The notes beneath the pieces are model-generated. The model saw only the letters and a program-made list of their open reading frames with translations, made no database searches and was not told where the DNA came from. From NCBI GenBank assembly GCA_036654795.1, contig JAVVRI010000019.1, positions 1 to 23,335 on the forward strand: a stretch of 23,335 nucleotides of DNA, written 5' to 3'. Positions within the stretch are counted from its first letter, which is position 1; each line of letters begins with the position of its first letter. Made by a program: the position numbers and the translations under genes. Shown here piece by piece: positions 13,721-22,277 of the stretch. The DNA is from JAVVRI01 sp036654795 (GTDB taxonomy: Bacteria > Bacteroidota > Bacteroidia > Bacteroidales > Tannerellaceae).

Positions 13721-15021
13721 GTTCATTCGTAATAGAAGGAGGTTGCCGGTTGTCGGGGCAGATCATACCGCAGGGTGCCAAGAATGAGGCGCTGGAGGTG
13801 ATTTGTGCTGTGCTGCTTACGCCTGAAAAGGTGATAATCCATAATGTTCCTGATATTTTAGATGTAAACAATCTGATCCAATTGTTGCGAGACATGCAGG
13901 TGAAGGTAGAGCATCCTGCTGCAGGTACGTATGTTTTTCAAGCAGATGCCGTGGACATGGACTATTTACGAACAGATGATTTCTTGCGTAAAAGCGGTTC
14001 CCTTCGGGGCTCAGTGATGATTGTGGGTCCGCTTGTTGCCCGTTTTGGCAGAGCAATGATTCCGAAGCCGGGAGGCGATAAAATAGGTCGCCGTCGCCTT
14101 GATACGCATTTTGTCGGTATTCAAAAGTTGGGTGCCTGCTTTAACTATGACGCCGAACGGCAGTTGTACGAGATCGCTGCAAAACGTTTGAAAGGAGCTT
14201 ATATGCTGCTGGACGAAGCGTCAGTGACAGGAACAGCCAATATATTAATGGCCGCTGTGCTGGCAGAGGGCGTAACGACGATCTATAATGCAGCTTGCGA
14301 GCCTTACCTACAACAACTTTCAATCCTGTTGAACCGGATGGGAGCGCACGTCTCCGGAGTTGGTTCGAACCTATTGACGATAGAAGGAGTAGAGGCACTG
14401 CAAGGAACGGAGCATACCATCCTGCCGGATATGATCGAAGTAGGCAGCTTTATCGGTATGGCTGCCATGACCGGTTCCGATATCACAATTAAAAACACAG
14501 GATACGATAAGCTGGGAATTATCCCGGACGCCTTCCGTCGCTTGGGTATTACCGTTGAGCAGCAGGGAGACGACATCCATATCCCTACGCACGATTCCTA
14601 TCAGATCGACACCTTTATTGATGGCTCTATTATGACCATCGCCGATGCTCCTTGGCCGGGACTAACGCCTGACTTGCTCAGCGTTTTTCTGGTGGTAGCT
14701 ACTCAGGCAGTGGGTAGTGTGCTGATTCATCAGAAGATGTTCGAGAGCCGTCTTTTCTTTGTAGACAAACTGATTGATATGGGGGCACAAATTATCCTTT
14801 GCGATCCGCATCGGGCTACGGTGATCGGGTTGGGCAATCGCTACAAGTTGAGAGGTTCTGCCATGGTTTCGCCTGACATTCGTGCCGGCATTGCTTTGTT
14901 GATTGCCGCCATGAGTGCAGAAGGTACCAGCCACATTCATAACATTGACCAGATAGACCGCGGTTACCAGAATATTGACCAGCGCCTAAACAGTCTAGGC
15001 GCACGTATTACACGACTTTAA
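13717..15021 (+). CDS. murA: UDP-GlcNAc 1-carboxyvinyltransferase with Asp at the fosfomycin-target position
   Basis: A 434-residue MurA, the first committed enzyme of peptidoglycan synthesis, transferring enolpyruvate from PEP to UDP-GlcNAc in the cytoplasm. K22 and N23 (QGAKNEA) match E. coli numbering; D319 (LTPDLLS) is the counterpart of the E. coli catalytic D305, and R389 (SPDIRAG) that of R397. The active-site loop reads KPGGDKIGRR (117-126): the residue equal to E. coli C115, the one fosfomycin alkylates, is D121. Asp here is known from Mycobacterium and Chlamydia, where the enzyme works but resists the drug. The start overlaps DUF4290 by four bases and rimM follows after 17 bases. 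Confidence 0.95.
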   Translation: MSSFVIEGGCRLSGQIIPQGAKNEALEVICAVLLTPEKVIIHNVPDILDVNNLIQLLRDMQVKVEHPAAGTYVFQADAVDMDYLRTDDFLRKSGSLRGSVMIVGPLVARFGRAMIPKPGGDKIGRRRLDTHFVGIQKLGACFNYDAERQLYEIAAKRLKGAYMLLDEASVTGTANILMAAVLAEGVTTIYNAACEPYLQQLSILLNRMGAHVSGVGSNLLTIEGVEALQGTEHTILPDMIEVGSFIGMAAMTGSDITIKNTGYDKLGIIPDAFRRLGITVEQQGDDIHIPTHDSYQIDTFIDGSIMTIADAPWPGLTPDLLSVFLVVATQAVGSVLIHQKMFESRLFFVDKLIDMGAQIILCDPHRATVIGLGNRYKLRGSAMVSPDIRAGIALLIAAMSAEGTSHIHNIDQIDRGYQNIDQRLNSLGARITRL

Positions 15022-15038
15022 TAAACTCCGTCTCCATT

Positions 15039-15557
15039 ATGATAAAGAAAGAAGAGGTCTTCAAGATAGGCCAGTTTGCCAAACCGCATGGGATTAAAGG
15101 CGAAATCTCACTGATTACAACCAGTGATGTGTTCGATGAATCGGACGATCCATACATAGTATGCGAAATAGATGGCATCTTGGTTCCTTTCTTTATTGAG
15201 GAGTATCGTTATAAAAGCGACACCGTTACTTTGCTGAAGTTGGAAAACGTGGATAGCGAAGAGGCTGCCCGCGAGTTTGTAAACCGGGATGTGTATTATC
15301 CCTTGGATGCTGTGGATGGCGACTTGGTGGGAGATATGACCTGGGATAGCTTTATCGGATACACCGTTACCGATCAGCAGCATGGCGACTTGGGCGTTAT
15401 TACGGATGTGGATGAAAGCACCCTCAACGTCCTTCTTCAAATTGATCACGATGGCGAGGAGCTACTGATTCCGGCCGTTGAAGAGTTTATCCTTGATGTT
15501 GATCATGACAAGAAACACCTGACTGTTAGCATTCCGAAAGGTTTGTTGGAGTTATAG
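15039..15557 (+). CDS. rimM: Ribosome maturation factor RimM
   Basis: A 172-residue protein of standard RimM length. The amino-terminal beta-barrel carries the family motif FKIGQFAKPHGIKGEI (residues 8-23), and from about residue 95 a PRC-barrel (DSFIGYTVTDQQHGDLGVI) binds ribosomal protein S19, ending in LLIPAVEEFILDVD and the ISIP-like strand. It assists assembly of the 30S head around S19. In many bacteria rimM is beside trmD and rpsP; here it sits inside an envelope operon, 17 bases after murA and 71 before the M23 gene. Confidence 0.93.
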   Translation: MIKKEEVFKIGQFAKPHGIKGEISLITTSDVFDESDDPYIVCEIDGILVPFFIEEYRYKSDTVTLLKLENVDSEEAAREFVNRDVYYPLDAVDGDLVGDMTWDSFIGYTVTDQQHGDLGVITDVDESTLNVLLQIDHDGEELLIPAVEEFILDVDHDKKHLTVSIPKGLLEL

Positions 15558-15603
15558 AAACGTTAATTACCGTAAACTATGCCTGTGGCGAAGCGGTTTT
15601 TGC

Positions 15604-15611
15604 TACTTTTG
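15604..15611 (+). promoter_or_regulatory. Internal -7 element before the M23 gene
   Basis: TACTTTTG matches TAnnTTTG, 17 bases before the ATG at 15629, in the only sizeable gap (71 bases) of the cluster. It could drive M23-dxr-rseP independently of DUF4290-murA-rimM. Confidence 0.5.
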
Positions 15612-15628
15612 CGATTTAAGATACGAAG

Positions 15629-16498
15629 ATGACACGAAAGCAGCGTAAGAATACAAAATCGTTCTGGCACCGGATACGATTTAAATACAAACTATCATTC
15701 TTTAATGAAGGGACATTGGAAGAGGTATGGTCTTTCCGGCTCTCTCAGTTGTCTGCATTTGCCACTTTGGCAATCTTTGCCATTTTGCTGATTACCATTA
15801 CCGCGCTTATTATTATAAAGACGCCGATACGCAACTACCTGCCCGGTTATTTGGACGTGGAGGTGCGTAAAGAAATCATACAGAATGCCATTCGGACTGA
15901 TTCGCTGGAGCAGATGATTGCTGTGCAATCCCTCTATCTGGAGAATGTATCTGGTATTTTGTCCGGCACAATAGAGCTAGATTCTATCCGCCAGATAGAT
16001 TCGCTGTCCTACGCGAATCCTAATTTCGAAATTCCTCGTAGTAAGGAAGAGTTGGCTTTCGTCAAGAGCTTTGCGGAGGATGAAAAGTATAACTTGACTG
16101 TCCTGAACACCCATCCGGTTCCTGTGGACGGGGTATTCTTTTATAAGCCTGTCAACGGGGTAGTCTCTTCGCATTACGAATCGGATATCCACCATTTTGG
16201 GGTAGATCTTACGGCAGCTCTCAAAGAGAGTGTGCTGTCTACTTTGGATGGGACGGTTGTCTTTACAGGTTTCGATGTCAATTATGGTAACGTGATTCAG
16301 GTACAGCATAAGAATGGATTTCTCTCTATTTATAAACATAACGAACTTTTACTAAAGGAGGCGGGCGACCATGTGGTGGCCGGCGAAGCGATTGCGTTAA
16401 TAGGTAACACCGGAAAACTCTCCACTGGCGCACATCTGCATTTTGAGCTATGGTATAAGGGTATCCCGGTCAATCCGGAAGAATACATTGCTTTTTAA
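15629..16498 (+). CDS. M23 (LytM-type) peptidase, membrane-anchored
   Basis: A 289-residue protein with a basic amino end (MTRKQRKNTK), one membrane segment at about residues 43-63 and a periplasmic part. A helical linker (about 78-160) leads to a LytM domain at about 180-285. Catalytic residues are all there: H189 and D193 in HHFGVD, H237 in YKHN, and H269 and H271 in GAHLHFEL, so unlike EnvC or NlpD it should be an active zinc endopeptidase. It would cut peptide cross-links in peptidoglycan during growth or division. The dxr ATG is 7 bases past its stop. The specific bond cut and any activator are unknown. Confidence 0.9.
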   Translation: MTRKQRKNTKSFWHRIRFKYKLSFFNEGTLEEVWSFRLSQLSAFATLAIFAILLITITALIIIKTPIRNYLPGYLDVEVRKEIIQNAIRTDSLEQMIAVQSLYLENVSGILSGTIELDSIRQIDSLSYANPNFEIPRSKEELAFVKSFAEDEKYNLTVLNTHPVPVDGVFFYKPVNGVVSSHYESDIHHFGVDLTAALKESVLSTLDGTVVFTGFDVNYGNVIQVQHKNGFLSIYKHNELLLKEAGDHVVAGEAIALIGNTGKLSTGAHLHFELWYKGIPVNPEEYIAF

Positions 16499-16505
16499 TA
16501 AAAAC

Positions 16506-17657
16506 ATGAAAAGACAAATTGCCATATTAGGTTCTACCGGTTCCATTGGGACGCAGGCATTGGAGGTCGTTAGTGAACATACGGATCTTTTTGAAGTGTA
16601 TGCTCTGACTGCCAACAATCAGGTGGATTTATTGATAAACCAGGCGCGTAAATACATGCCTGAAGTGGTAGTGATCGCCAACGAGCAGAAATATCCCGAA
16701 CTAAAGGAGGCTTTGGAAGATCTTCCCATCAAGGTCTGGGCGGGTTCGGATGCGATTGCGCAGGTGGTGCAGTTTGAGCCGATTGACATTGTGCTGACGG
16801 CAATGGTCGGCTACTCAGGCCTGAAGCCTACCATTGCTGCCATTAAGGCCGGTAAGGCCATTGCGCTCGCCAACAAAGAGACGCTCGTCGTAGCCGGCGA
16901 ACTGATTACGGCTTTGGCTGTCGAATATAAAGTGCCTATCCTGCCGGTCGATTCCGAACATTCGGCTATCTTTCAATGCCTGCAAGGGGAGTGGGAGAAT
17001 CCGGTGGAGAAGGTATTGCTGACAGCTTCCGGCGGCCCTTTCCGCGGAATGACGCTGGACGAGTTGGCACGCGTAACCAAAGCGCAAGCCCTGAAGCATC
17101 CAAACTGGAGCATGGGCGCCAAGGTTACGATAGACTCCGCTTCGATGATGAACAAAGGGTTCGAAATGATAGAGGCCAAGTGGCTGTTTGGACTTACGCC
17201 GGATCAGGTGCAGGTCGTGGTACATCCACAATCTGTGATCCATTCAATGGTGCAGTTTGAAGACGGGGCTGTGATCGCTCAGCTGGGTATTCCCGACATG
17301 AAGCTACCGATCAGTTATGCCTTTTCATACCCCAAACGAATGAAGAGTTCGGCACCCCGTCTGGACTTCATGCAATATGGTTCTTTTACTTTTGAGGAGC
17401 CGGATATGAAATGTTTCCGTAACTTGGCTTTTGCGTTCGAGTCTGTACGCCGGGGTGGAAATATGCCTTGCATACTGAATGCGGCCAACGAAGTAGCGGT
17501 GGCCTCTTTCCTTAGTGATGAAATCGGTTTCCTCCGGATGAGTGAAATAATAGAGCAGACGATGGGTAAAGCCACGTTCGTCGCTGCCCCGACCTATGAT
17601 GATTATGTGGCTACTGATGCCCAAGCACGGCAAATCGCACGAAATATTATCAAGTAA
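16506..17657 (+). CDS. dxr: 1-deoxy-D-xylulose 5-phosphate reductoisomerase
   Basis: A 383-residue enzyme, the first committed step of the MEP isoprenoid pathway, making MEP from DXP with NADPH and a divalent metal. GSTGSIGTQALEVV (9-22) is the NADPH loop; metal ligands D149 and E151 are in VDSEH, with E220 in NKGFEMIEA (E. coli E231 equivalent); H198 and the HPNWSMG flap are at 198-204. The product feeds undecaprenyl phosphate, the lipid carrier used after MurA, so it fits the cluster. The frame is open from 16443 inside the M23 gene, but the ATG at 16506 begins the family start MKRQIAILGSTG. It is the target of fosmidomycin. Confidence 0.95.
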   Translation: MKRQIAILGSTGSIGTQALEVVSEHTDLFEVYALTANNQVDLLINQARKYMPEVVVIANEQKYPELKEALEDLPIKVWAGSDAIAQVVQFEPIDIVLTAMVGYSGLKPTIAAIKAGKAIALANKETLVVAGELITALAVEYKVPILPVDSEHSAIFQCLQGEWENPVEKVLLTASGGPFRGMTLDELARVTKAQALKHPNWSMGAKVTIDSASMMNKGFEMIEAKWLFGLTPDQVQVVVHPQSVIHSMVQFEDGAVIAQLGIPDMKLPISYAFSYPKRMKSSAPRLDFMQYGSFTFEEPDMKCFRNLAFAFESVRRGGNMPCILNAANEVAVASFLSDEIGFLRMSEIIEQTMGKATFVAAPTYDDYVATDAQARQIARNIIK

Positions 17658-17684
17658 GCATAAATTAAATAGATTAAATAGTAG

Positions 17685-19013
17685 ATGGAGACATTTTTGA
17701 TTAAGGCGTTACAGCTCATACTGAGCTTATCCATATTGGTTATTGTGCATGAGTTTGGGCATTTTATATTTGCCCGGATATATAAGGTAAGAGTTGAGAA
17801 ATTTTATTTGTTCTTTGACGCTTGGTTCTCGCTATTCAAATATAAACCAAAGAATAGTGACACGGAGTATGGCCTCGGATGGCTTCCGCTGGGTGGTTAT
17901 TGTAAGATTTCCGGGATGATAGACGAGAGTATGGATAAGGAGCAGATGGCTTTGCCGCCGCAGCCTTACGAGTTTCGTAGTAAATCGGCCGGCAAACGGT
18001 TGATGATTATGGTGGCAGGGGTTGTGTTCAACTTCTTGTTGGCTCTTTTTATCTATTCGATGGTGCTCTTTGCTTGGGGCGATACTTATTTGCCGCTCAA
18101 GAATATGAAGATGGGGATGGATTATAGCGAGACTTTCCAGAAGGTAGGCTTCCACGATGGTGATATTTTGCTGAAGGCTGACAATGTGGAGCTGGAACGT
18201 TTCGGTAGCGATTGCTTCCGTCAAGTGGTAAACGCCCGTCAGGTAACCGTCCTGCGTGATGGCATCGAGACAGTGATCTCCATACCCGAAGACATGATGC
18301 AACGTTGCATGCGTGACGAGAAAGGCTTCGCTTCGCCTAACCGCTTCCCGATGGTGATACGTGAGATATCCTCTTCTAACACTCCGGCAGCACTTGCCGG
18401 ACTGCAACCTAAAGATAGTATTGTTTCGGTCAATGGGCAGCTTACGCCTACTTTTCCTGACGTTGCCTTGTTGCTGGATGCAAATAAAGGGGCTGAGGTT
18501 ACGCTCGGATTTTATCGGAACGGTCAGGAGCAGACGGCAACGCTCCGTACGGATACGGCTGGAAAGATCGGTGTTATGCTGATGTCACCTATCGAACTCT
18601 ATCCTACGACGACGCGTACGTATGGTTTCTTCGAATCCTTCCCTGCCGGTGTGATGCTGGGCGTGAATACGTTGAAGGGGTATGTGACGGATATGAAGTA
18701 TGTCTTCACCAAAGAGGGGGCATCCAGTTTAGGTGGTTTCGGCACGATTGGTGGCCTTTTCCCGTCTGAATGGGACTGGCAGATTTTCTGGGAACGGACG
18801 GCTTTCCTTTCCATTATCCTTGCCTTTATGAACATTTTACCTATTCCGGCATTGGATGGTGGACACGTGATGTTCCTCGTTTATGAAGTAGTAGCTCGCC
18901 GTAAGCCTAGCGATAAGTTTTTGGAGTATGCCCAAATGACCGGTATGGCTCTTTTGTTCGTTCTTTTGCTATATGCCAACGGAAACGACATCTTCCGCTT
19001 CTTCTTCAAGTAA
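17685..19013 (+). CDS. rseP: Site-2 membrane metalloprotease RseP
   Basis: A 442-residue inner-membrane M50 protease. TM1 carries HEFGH at residues 22-26 (zinc ligands H22 and H26, base E23); the third ligand is in NILPIPALDGGHV near 383-395. Two PDZ-like regions lie between, around 140-180 and 225-300 (FHDGDILLKAD and LQPKDSIVSVN). The extra span around residues 45-85 is typical of the Bacteroidetes form. It cuts transmembrane substrates such as anti-sigma factors after a first cut in the periplasm, releasing an envelope-stress sigma factor. It is the last gene of the cluster, 27 bases after dxr, and a strong terminator follows. Confidence 0.93.
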   Translation: METFLIKALQLILSLSILVIVHEFGHFIFARIYKVRVEKFYLFFDAWFSLFKYKPKNSDTEYGLGWLPLGGYCKISGMIDESMDKEQMALPPQPYEFRSKSAGKRLMIMVAGVVFNFLLALFIYSMVLFAWGDTYLPLKNMKMGMDYSETFQKVGFHDGDILLKADNVELERFGSDCFRQVVNARQVTVLRDGIETVISIPEDMMQRCMRDEKGFASPNRFPMVIREISSSNTPAALAGLQPKDSIVSVNGQLTPTFPDVALLLDANKGAEVTLGFYRNGQEQTATLRTDTAGKIGVMLMSPIELYPTTTRTYGFFESFPAGVMLGVNTLKGYVTDMKYVFTKEGASSLGGFGTIGGLFPSEWDWQIFWERTAFLSIILAFMNILPIPALDGGHVMFLVYEVVARRKPSDKFLEYAQMTGMALLFVLLLYANGNDIFRFFFK

Positions 19014-19074
19014 GCCGATAGAAAATAAATCAGCCCGGATGCTTGCCTAATAATAGCTGGGCATTCAAATAGAA

Positions 19075-19130
19075 ATGGCTCGGCAGCAAAAAAAAATAGC
19101 TGCCGAGCCATTTTTTTTTGCTGCCGAGCC
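19075..19130. terminator. Three-armed terminator between rseP and the acetyltransferase
   Basis: Arm 1 (19075-19087) pairs perfectly over 13 bp with arm 2 (19099-19111), which is followed by nine T. Arm 2 and its T run are then repeated 21 bases on as arm 3 (19120-19130) plus another T run. On the plus strand it ends the rseP transcript; on the minus strand, 5 bases after the acetyltransferase stop, arm 3 or arm 2 can pair with arm 1 to end that transcript. Confidence 0.8.
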
Positions 19131-19135
19131 GTTTT

Positions 19136-19705
19136 TTATAGCTCTTGTATCACGCGGCAAGGATTCCCTACGGCTAGGCAATTGGCGGGTATGGACTTGG
19201 TGACGACGCTTCCGGCACCTATCGTGGTATTGTCGCCAATGGTTACTCCAGGCAGTATGATTGCTCCGCCGCCAATCCAGACGTTTTTGCCGATTGAGAC
19301 GGGTGCTGTCTGCGACTTCCAGAAGTTACTGCCTTCCGGCAACCTTTCGGAAGCCTTTACCGGATGGAATACAGCATAGATATGCACCCCCGGGCCAATT
19401 CCACTATAGTCTCCAATCGTTATCCTATTGCAGTCCAAAAAGACGCAATTCATATTTATTTCGACGTTTTTCCCAATATGAATGTTCTCGCCATAATCGA
19501 CGAAGAATGGAGGGCCAATCCAGACGTTCTCGCCTCGCGAGCCGAGCAACTTATCTAAGATCGCATCCAACTTCACCCTGTCGGTCGTGTCGGATAAACT
19601 ATACTCTTGCTGCAAACGTTTGGCGTAGTGCCAGCGAGTGATTAGCTCTTGGTCGCCGCAGTCGTAAATCTCGCCTGAGAGCATTTTCTCCTTTTCCGTT
19701 TTCAT
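19136..19705 (-). CDS. Maltose/galactoside-type sugar O-acetyltransferase
   Basis: A 189-residue left-handed beta-helix acetyltransferase. An amino-terminal helical cap with EKMLSGEIYD (6-14) is the maltose acetyltransferase domain; hexapeptide repeats follow, with the catalytic histidine H114 in YAVFHPVK and the acetyl-CoA region NVWIGGGAIILPGVTIGD (141-158). It transfers acetyl from acetyl-CoA to a sugar hydroxyl; the sugar is not known. Function as a trimer is usual. The start ATG at 19705 is one base past the alanine dehydrogenase stop; a GTG at 19714 in the same frame would overlap that gene by 8 bases, and family members begin at MKTEKEKM. The two genes are thus coupled. Confidence 0.9.
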   Translation of the reverse strand: MKTEKEKMLSGEIYDCGDQELITRWHYAKRLQQEYSLSDTTDRVKLDAILDKLLGSRGENVWIGPPFFVDYGENIHIGKNVEINMNCVFLDCNRITIGDYSGIGPGVHIYAVFHPVKASERLPEGSNFWKSQTAPVSIGKNVWIGGGAIILPGVTIGDNTTIGAGSVVTKSIPANCLAVGNPCRVIQEL

Positions 19706-19706
19706 C

Positions 19707-20816
19707 CTATTCACTCAGGAGAGGTTCGTATGGCAGGCCAAACGTGTCGGCAACTGCTTTATAAACGACCTTGCCTTCTACCACGTTAAGACCTAGTTTG
19801 AGTCCTACATTGTCGGCACAAGCCTTCTTCCAACCCTTGTCGGCCAGTTGGATTACGTAGGGGAGGGTGGCATTGGTCAATGCCAGTGTGGAGGTTTGCG
19901 GCACGGCTCCGGGGATGTTGGCCACGCAGTAATGCAGGATGTCGTCTACTCTGAAGACAGGGTCGGTATGCGTTGTGGGGTGAGAGGTCTCGAAGCAACC
20001 GCCCTGATCAATGGCTACGTCTACCAGCACACTGCCCTTAGGCAGGAGTTGGAGCATGTTTCGCGTGATCAGATGGGGCGCTTTGGCTCCCGGTATCAGA
20101 ATGGCACCGATCACAAGGTCGGTATGCGGCAGTTCTTGTTCGATATTATAGGTTGAGGAGTAAAGCGTCTTTACGTTTGCGGGCATCACTTCGCTTAGAT
20201 AGCGCAAGCGGGGCAGTGAGATGTCTGCAATTGTGACGTCGGCTCCTAGTCCGGCTGCCATCAAGGCAGCGCTGTAGCCAACGACTCCTCCCCCAAGTAC
20301 CAGCACCTTTGCCGGTTTTACTCCCGGTACTCCTCCTAGCAGGATGCCTTTTCCGCCTTGCGGTTTCTCCAGAAAGCGGGCGCCTTCTTGTACGGCCATG
20401 CGTCCGGCCACTTCGCTCATAGGGAAGAGCAGGGGCAAGGTGTGGTCTTCGTTCTCTACGGTCTCATAGGCCAAACAGATGGCTTGGCTGTCCAGCATGG
20501 CATGCGTCAGCATCTCTTCGGAGGCAAAGTGGAAGTAGGTGAATACGAGTTGCCCTTTACGTACCAGTGGATATTCGGCAATGATTGGTTCTTTTACTTT
20601 TACAATCATTTCGGCCGTGAGGTAGACATCTTCAAGGAGCGGGAGTATCTTTGCACCCGCTGCTTCATAGGCTGCGTCGGCAAAGCCGCTATTTTCTCCT
20701 GCCGCATATTGTACATATACGGTATGACCTCTTTTAACCAACTCTTTTGCACCGCTGGGCGTCAAAGCCACGCGGTTCTCGTTGTTCTTAATCTCTTTAG
20801 GAATTCCGATGATCAT
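19707..20816 (-). CDS. ald: Alanine dehydrogenase
   Basis: A 369-residue enzyme that interconverts L-alanine and pyruvate plus ammonia with NAD. All key residues fall at the numbering of the characterised Bacillus enzyme: R15 (NRVAL), K75 (KVKEP), H96 (YFHFAS) and D270 (DVAIDQGG). The NAD loop VLGGGVVGYSAALMA is at 173-187, and the family start MIIGIPKEIKNNENRVAL is intact. It is the first gene of a pair with the acetyltransferase. A TATATTTC promoter-like site is 28 bases upstream. Its role could be nitrogen assimilation or alanine fermentation; context does not decide. Confidence 0.95.
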   Translation of the reverse strand: MIIGIPKEIKNNENRVALTPSGAKELVKRGHTVYVQYAAGENSGFADAAYEAAGAKILPLLEDVYLTAEMIVKVKEPIIAEYPLVRKGQLVFTYFHFASEEMLTHAMLDSQAICLAYETVENEDHTLPLLFPMSEVAGRMAVQEGARFLEKPQGGKGILLGGVPGVKPAKVLVLGGGVVGYSAALMAAGLGADVTIADISLPRLRYLSEVMPANVKTLYSSTYNIEQELPHTDLVIGAILIPGAKAPHLITRNMLQLLPKGSVLVDVAIDQGGCFETSHPTTHTDPVFRVDDILHYCVANIPGAVPQTSTLALTNATLPYVIQLADKGWKKACADNVGLKLGLNVVEGKVVYKAVADTFGLPYEPLLSE

Positions 20817-20843
20817 AATGGTAGTATTTAATGGATTTGGGGT

Positions 20844-20851
20844 GAAATATA
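20844..20851 (-). promoter_or_regulatory. Possible -7 element of ald
   Basis: The minus strand reads TATATTTC, one base off TAnnTTTG, 28 bases before the ald ATG, with a TTGT 13 bases further up. No terminator separates ald from glycerate kinase, so read-through is also possible. Confidence 0.3.
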
Positions 20852-20894
20852 AGGAAATAATATGACAATATGATATTACTTCCTCTCTTTTTTT

Positions 20895-22046
20895 TCATCC
20901 TCCTTCTCCTAGTCTGATTGCTCTGCATATTTGCTCTACCGTACGTTGTATTTGGTAATAACTGCGTTCGGGTTGTATCGCCTCGGCGAGTGATGTTGGC
21001 TGGGAGAGAATGGGGAAGATGGCCGAGAATCCGGCATTCATCAGTAGCTCGTTGTTCTGGCGCCCGATGTTTCCGGTGATAGCTATGACGGGTATGTGCT
21101 GTTTTATTCCGGTGTGGAGCACACTCAGCGGCGCCTTCTCCTGCAAGGTTTGGGCGTCCATTTTTCCTTCGCCGGTGATTAGCAGGTCTGCGCCGGATAC
21201 GAGGTTGTCGAAGTCGATGTAGTCTTTGATAACCTCGCTCCCTTGGCTGATAGTGGCACCAAGCAAACCAACGCATCCGCCCGCCGTGCCACCGCCTGCC
21301 CCTGCTCCGGGCATGTTGTCAATGTCTCGTCCGGTTGTTTCGAGGATTAGCTGAGCAAGGTGCTTCATGCCTTTGTCGAGTCGTTTGAGTTGAGTCTGGT
21401 TGCCCCCCTTTTGCGTGCCGAATACCCAAGCCGCTCCGTCAGGGCCGGAGAATGGGTTGTTGACGTCTGTCATGACGCGGAAGGTGCAGGTCGATAGTTC
21501 GGGCAGGATGTTGTTTGCTTCGATCTTGGCTACGCGTATCATCATCTTTCCGCCTTGTCCCAGTTCGTTTCCACTTTCGTCCAGCAGGCGGAAGCCAAGA
21601 GCTTGCAATAGTCCGAGGCCGGCATCGTTCGTCGCGCTACCACCGATGCCTAGTAGGATGTTTTGGCAGCCATGTTTGATGGCATGGGCTATTAATTGGC
21701 CTGTACCGTAGGTCGTGGTGTGCATGACGTTTCCCCACTCCCGAGGGATGAGGGTAAGGCCGCTGGCAGCAGCCATTTCGATGATGGCTGTTCTTTGGTC
21801 GCCCAGTATACCGTAGGTGGCCTCAATCGGCTCCATCAGAGGGTTGTTTACGGTTGTTGTTATCAATTGGCCGTTCGTAGCTTGGGTTAGTACTTGTACT
21901 GTCCCTTCTCCGCCATCGGCAAAGGGGATTTTTACAATTTGGCAGGAGGGGAAAACGGTTTGTATTCCGGCAGAAGCAGCTTCTGCAATTGCTGGCGAAG
22001 GCAAGCACCCCTTGAAGGAATCTACTGCGATAACGATCTTTTTCAT
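20895..22046 (-). CDS. Glycerate kinase (GarK/GlxK class)
   Basis: A 383-residue class I glycerate kinase of normal length. The signature stretches are VDSFKG (residues 8-13), PFADGGEGTV (41-50), and IGGSATNDAGLGLLQALG (134-151); GAGAGGGTAGG and LLITGEGKMDAQTLQEKAP come later. It phosphorylates D-glycerate with ATP in the cytoplasm, usually to 2-phosphoglycerate in this class, feeding glycolysis. No glyoxylate or galactarate genes are nearby, so the glycerate source is not shown. The closest promoter-like sequence is a weak TATCTTG about 25 bases upstream of the start. ald follows 78 bases downstream on the same strand. Confidence 0.92.
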   Translation of the reverse strand: MKKIVIAVDSFKGCLPSPAIAEAASAGIQTVFPSCQIVKIPFADGGEGTVQVLTQATNGQLITTTVNNPLMEPIEATYGILGDQRTAIIEMAAASGLTLIPREWGNVMHTTTYGTGQLIAHAIKHGCQNILLGIGGSATNDAGLGLLQALGFRLLDESGNELGQGGKMMIRVAKIEANNILPELSTCTFRVMTDVNNPFSGPDGAAWVFGTQKGGNQTQLKRLDKGMKHLAQLILETTGRDIDNMPGAGAGGGTAGGCVGLLGATISQGSEVIKDYIDFDNLVSGADLLITGEGKMDAQTLQEKAPLSVLHTGIKQHIPVIAITGNIGRQNNELLMNAGFSAIFPILSQPTSLAEAIQPERSYYQIQRTVEQICRAIRLGEGG

Positions 22047-22138
22047 AGAGGAATGTGTTTAGATTTACGGGTTGCAAGATACGTATTTTTGGATAGATGG
22101 CAAGGGATATGGGATTTAAAAGTCGTGGTGTTTTATTT

Positions 22139-22214
22139 AGGCAACTAAAAAAGAGAGACGGACAGCTATCGGTCTTTCCCCCGATAACTATCCGTCTCTC
22201 TTTTTTAGTTGCCT
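22139..22214 (-). terminator. 34-bp hairpin terminator after secA
   Basis: Arms 22139-22172 and 22181-22214 are complementary over 34 positions except two (22163 and 22166), around an 8-base loop. In plus-strand RNA these two would be C-A mismatches; in minus-strand RNA they become G-U pairs, so the fold is complete only in the secA transcript. The arms include a six-base A/T run that supplies the U tract. It begins 63 bases after the secA stop and lies 93 bases upstream of the glycerate kinase start. Confidence 0.8.
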
Positions 22215-22277
22215 CTCTTGTTTGTGTTGCTGATTGAAATTACTTGTCAATAGGCAACGACTTTTCTGGATGTCGGC

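Noticed and set aside
20358..20831. Plus-strand open frame opposite alanine dehydrogenase
   Set aside because: Antisense shadow; the ald frame has every catalytic residue.
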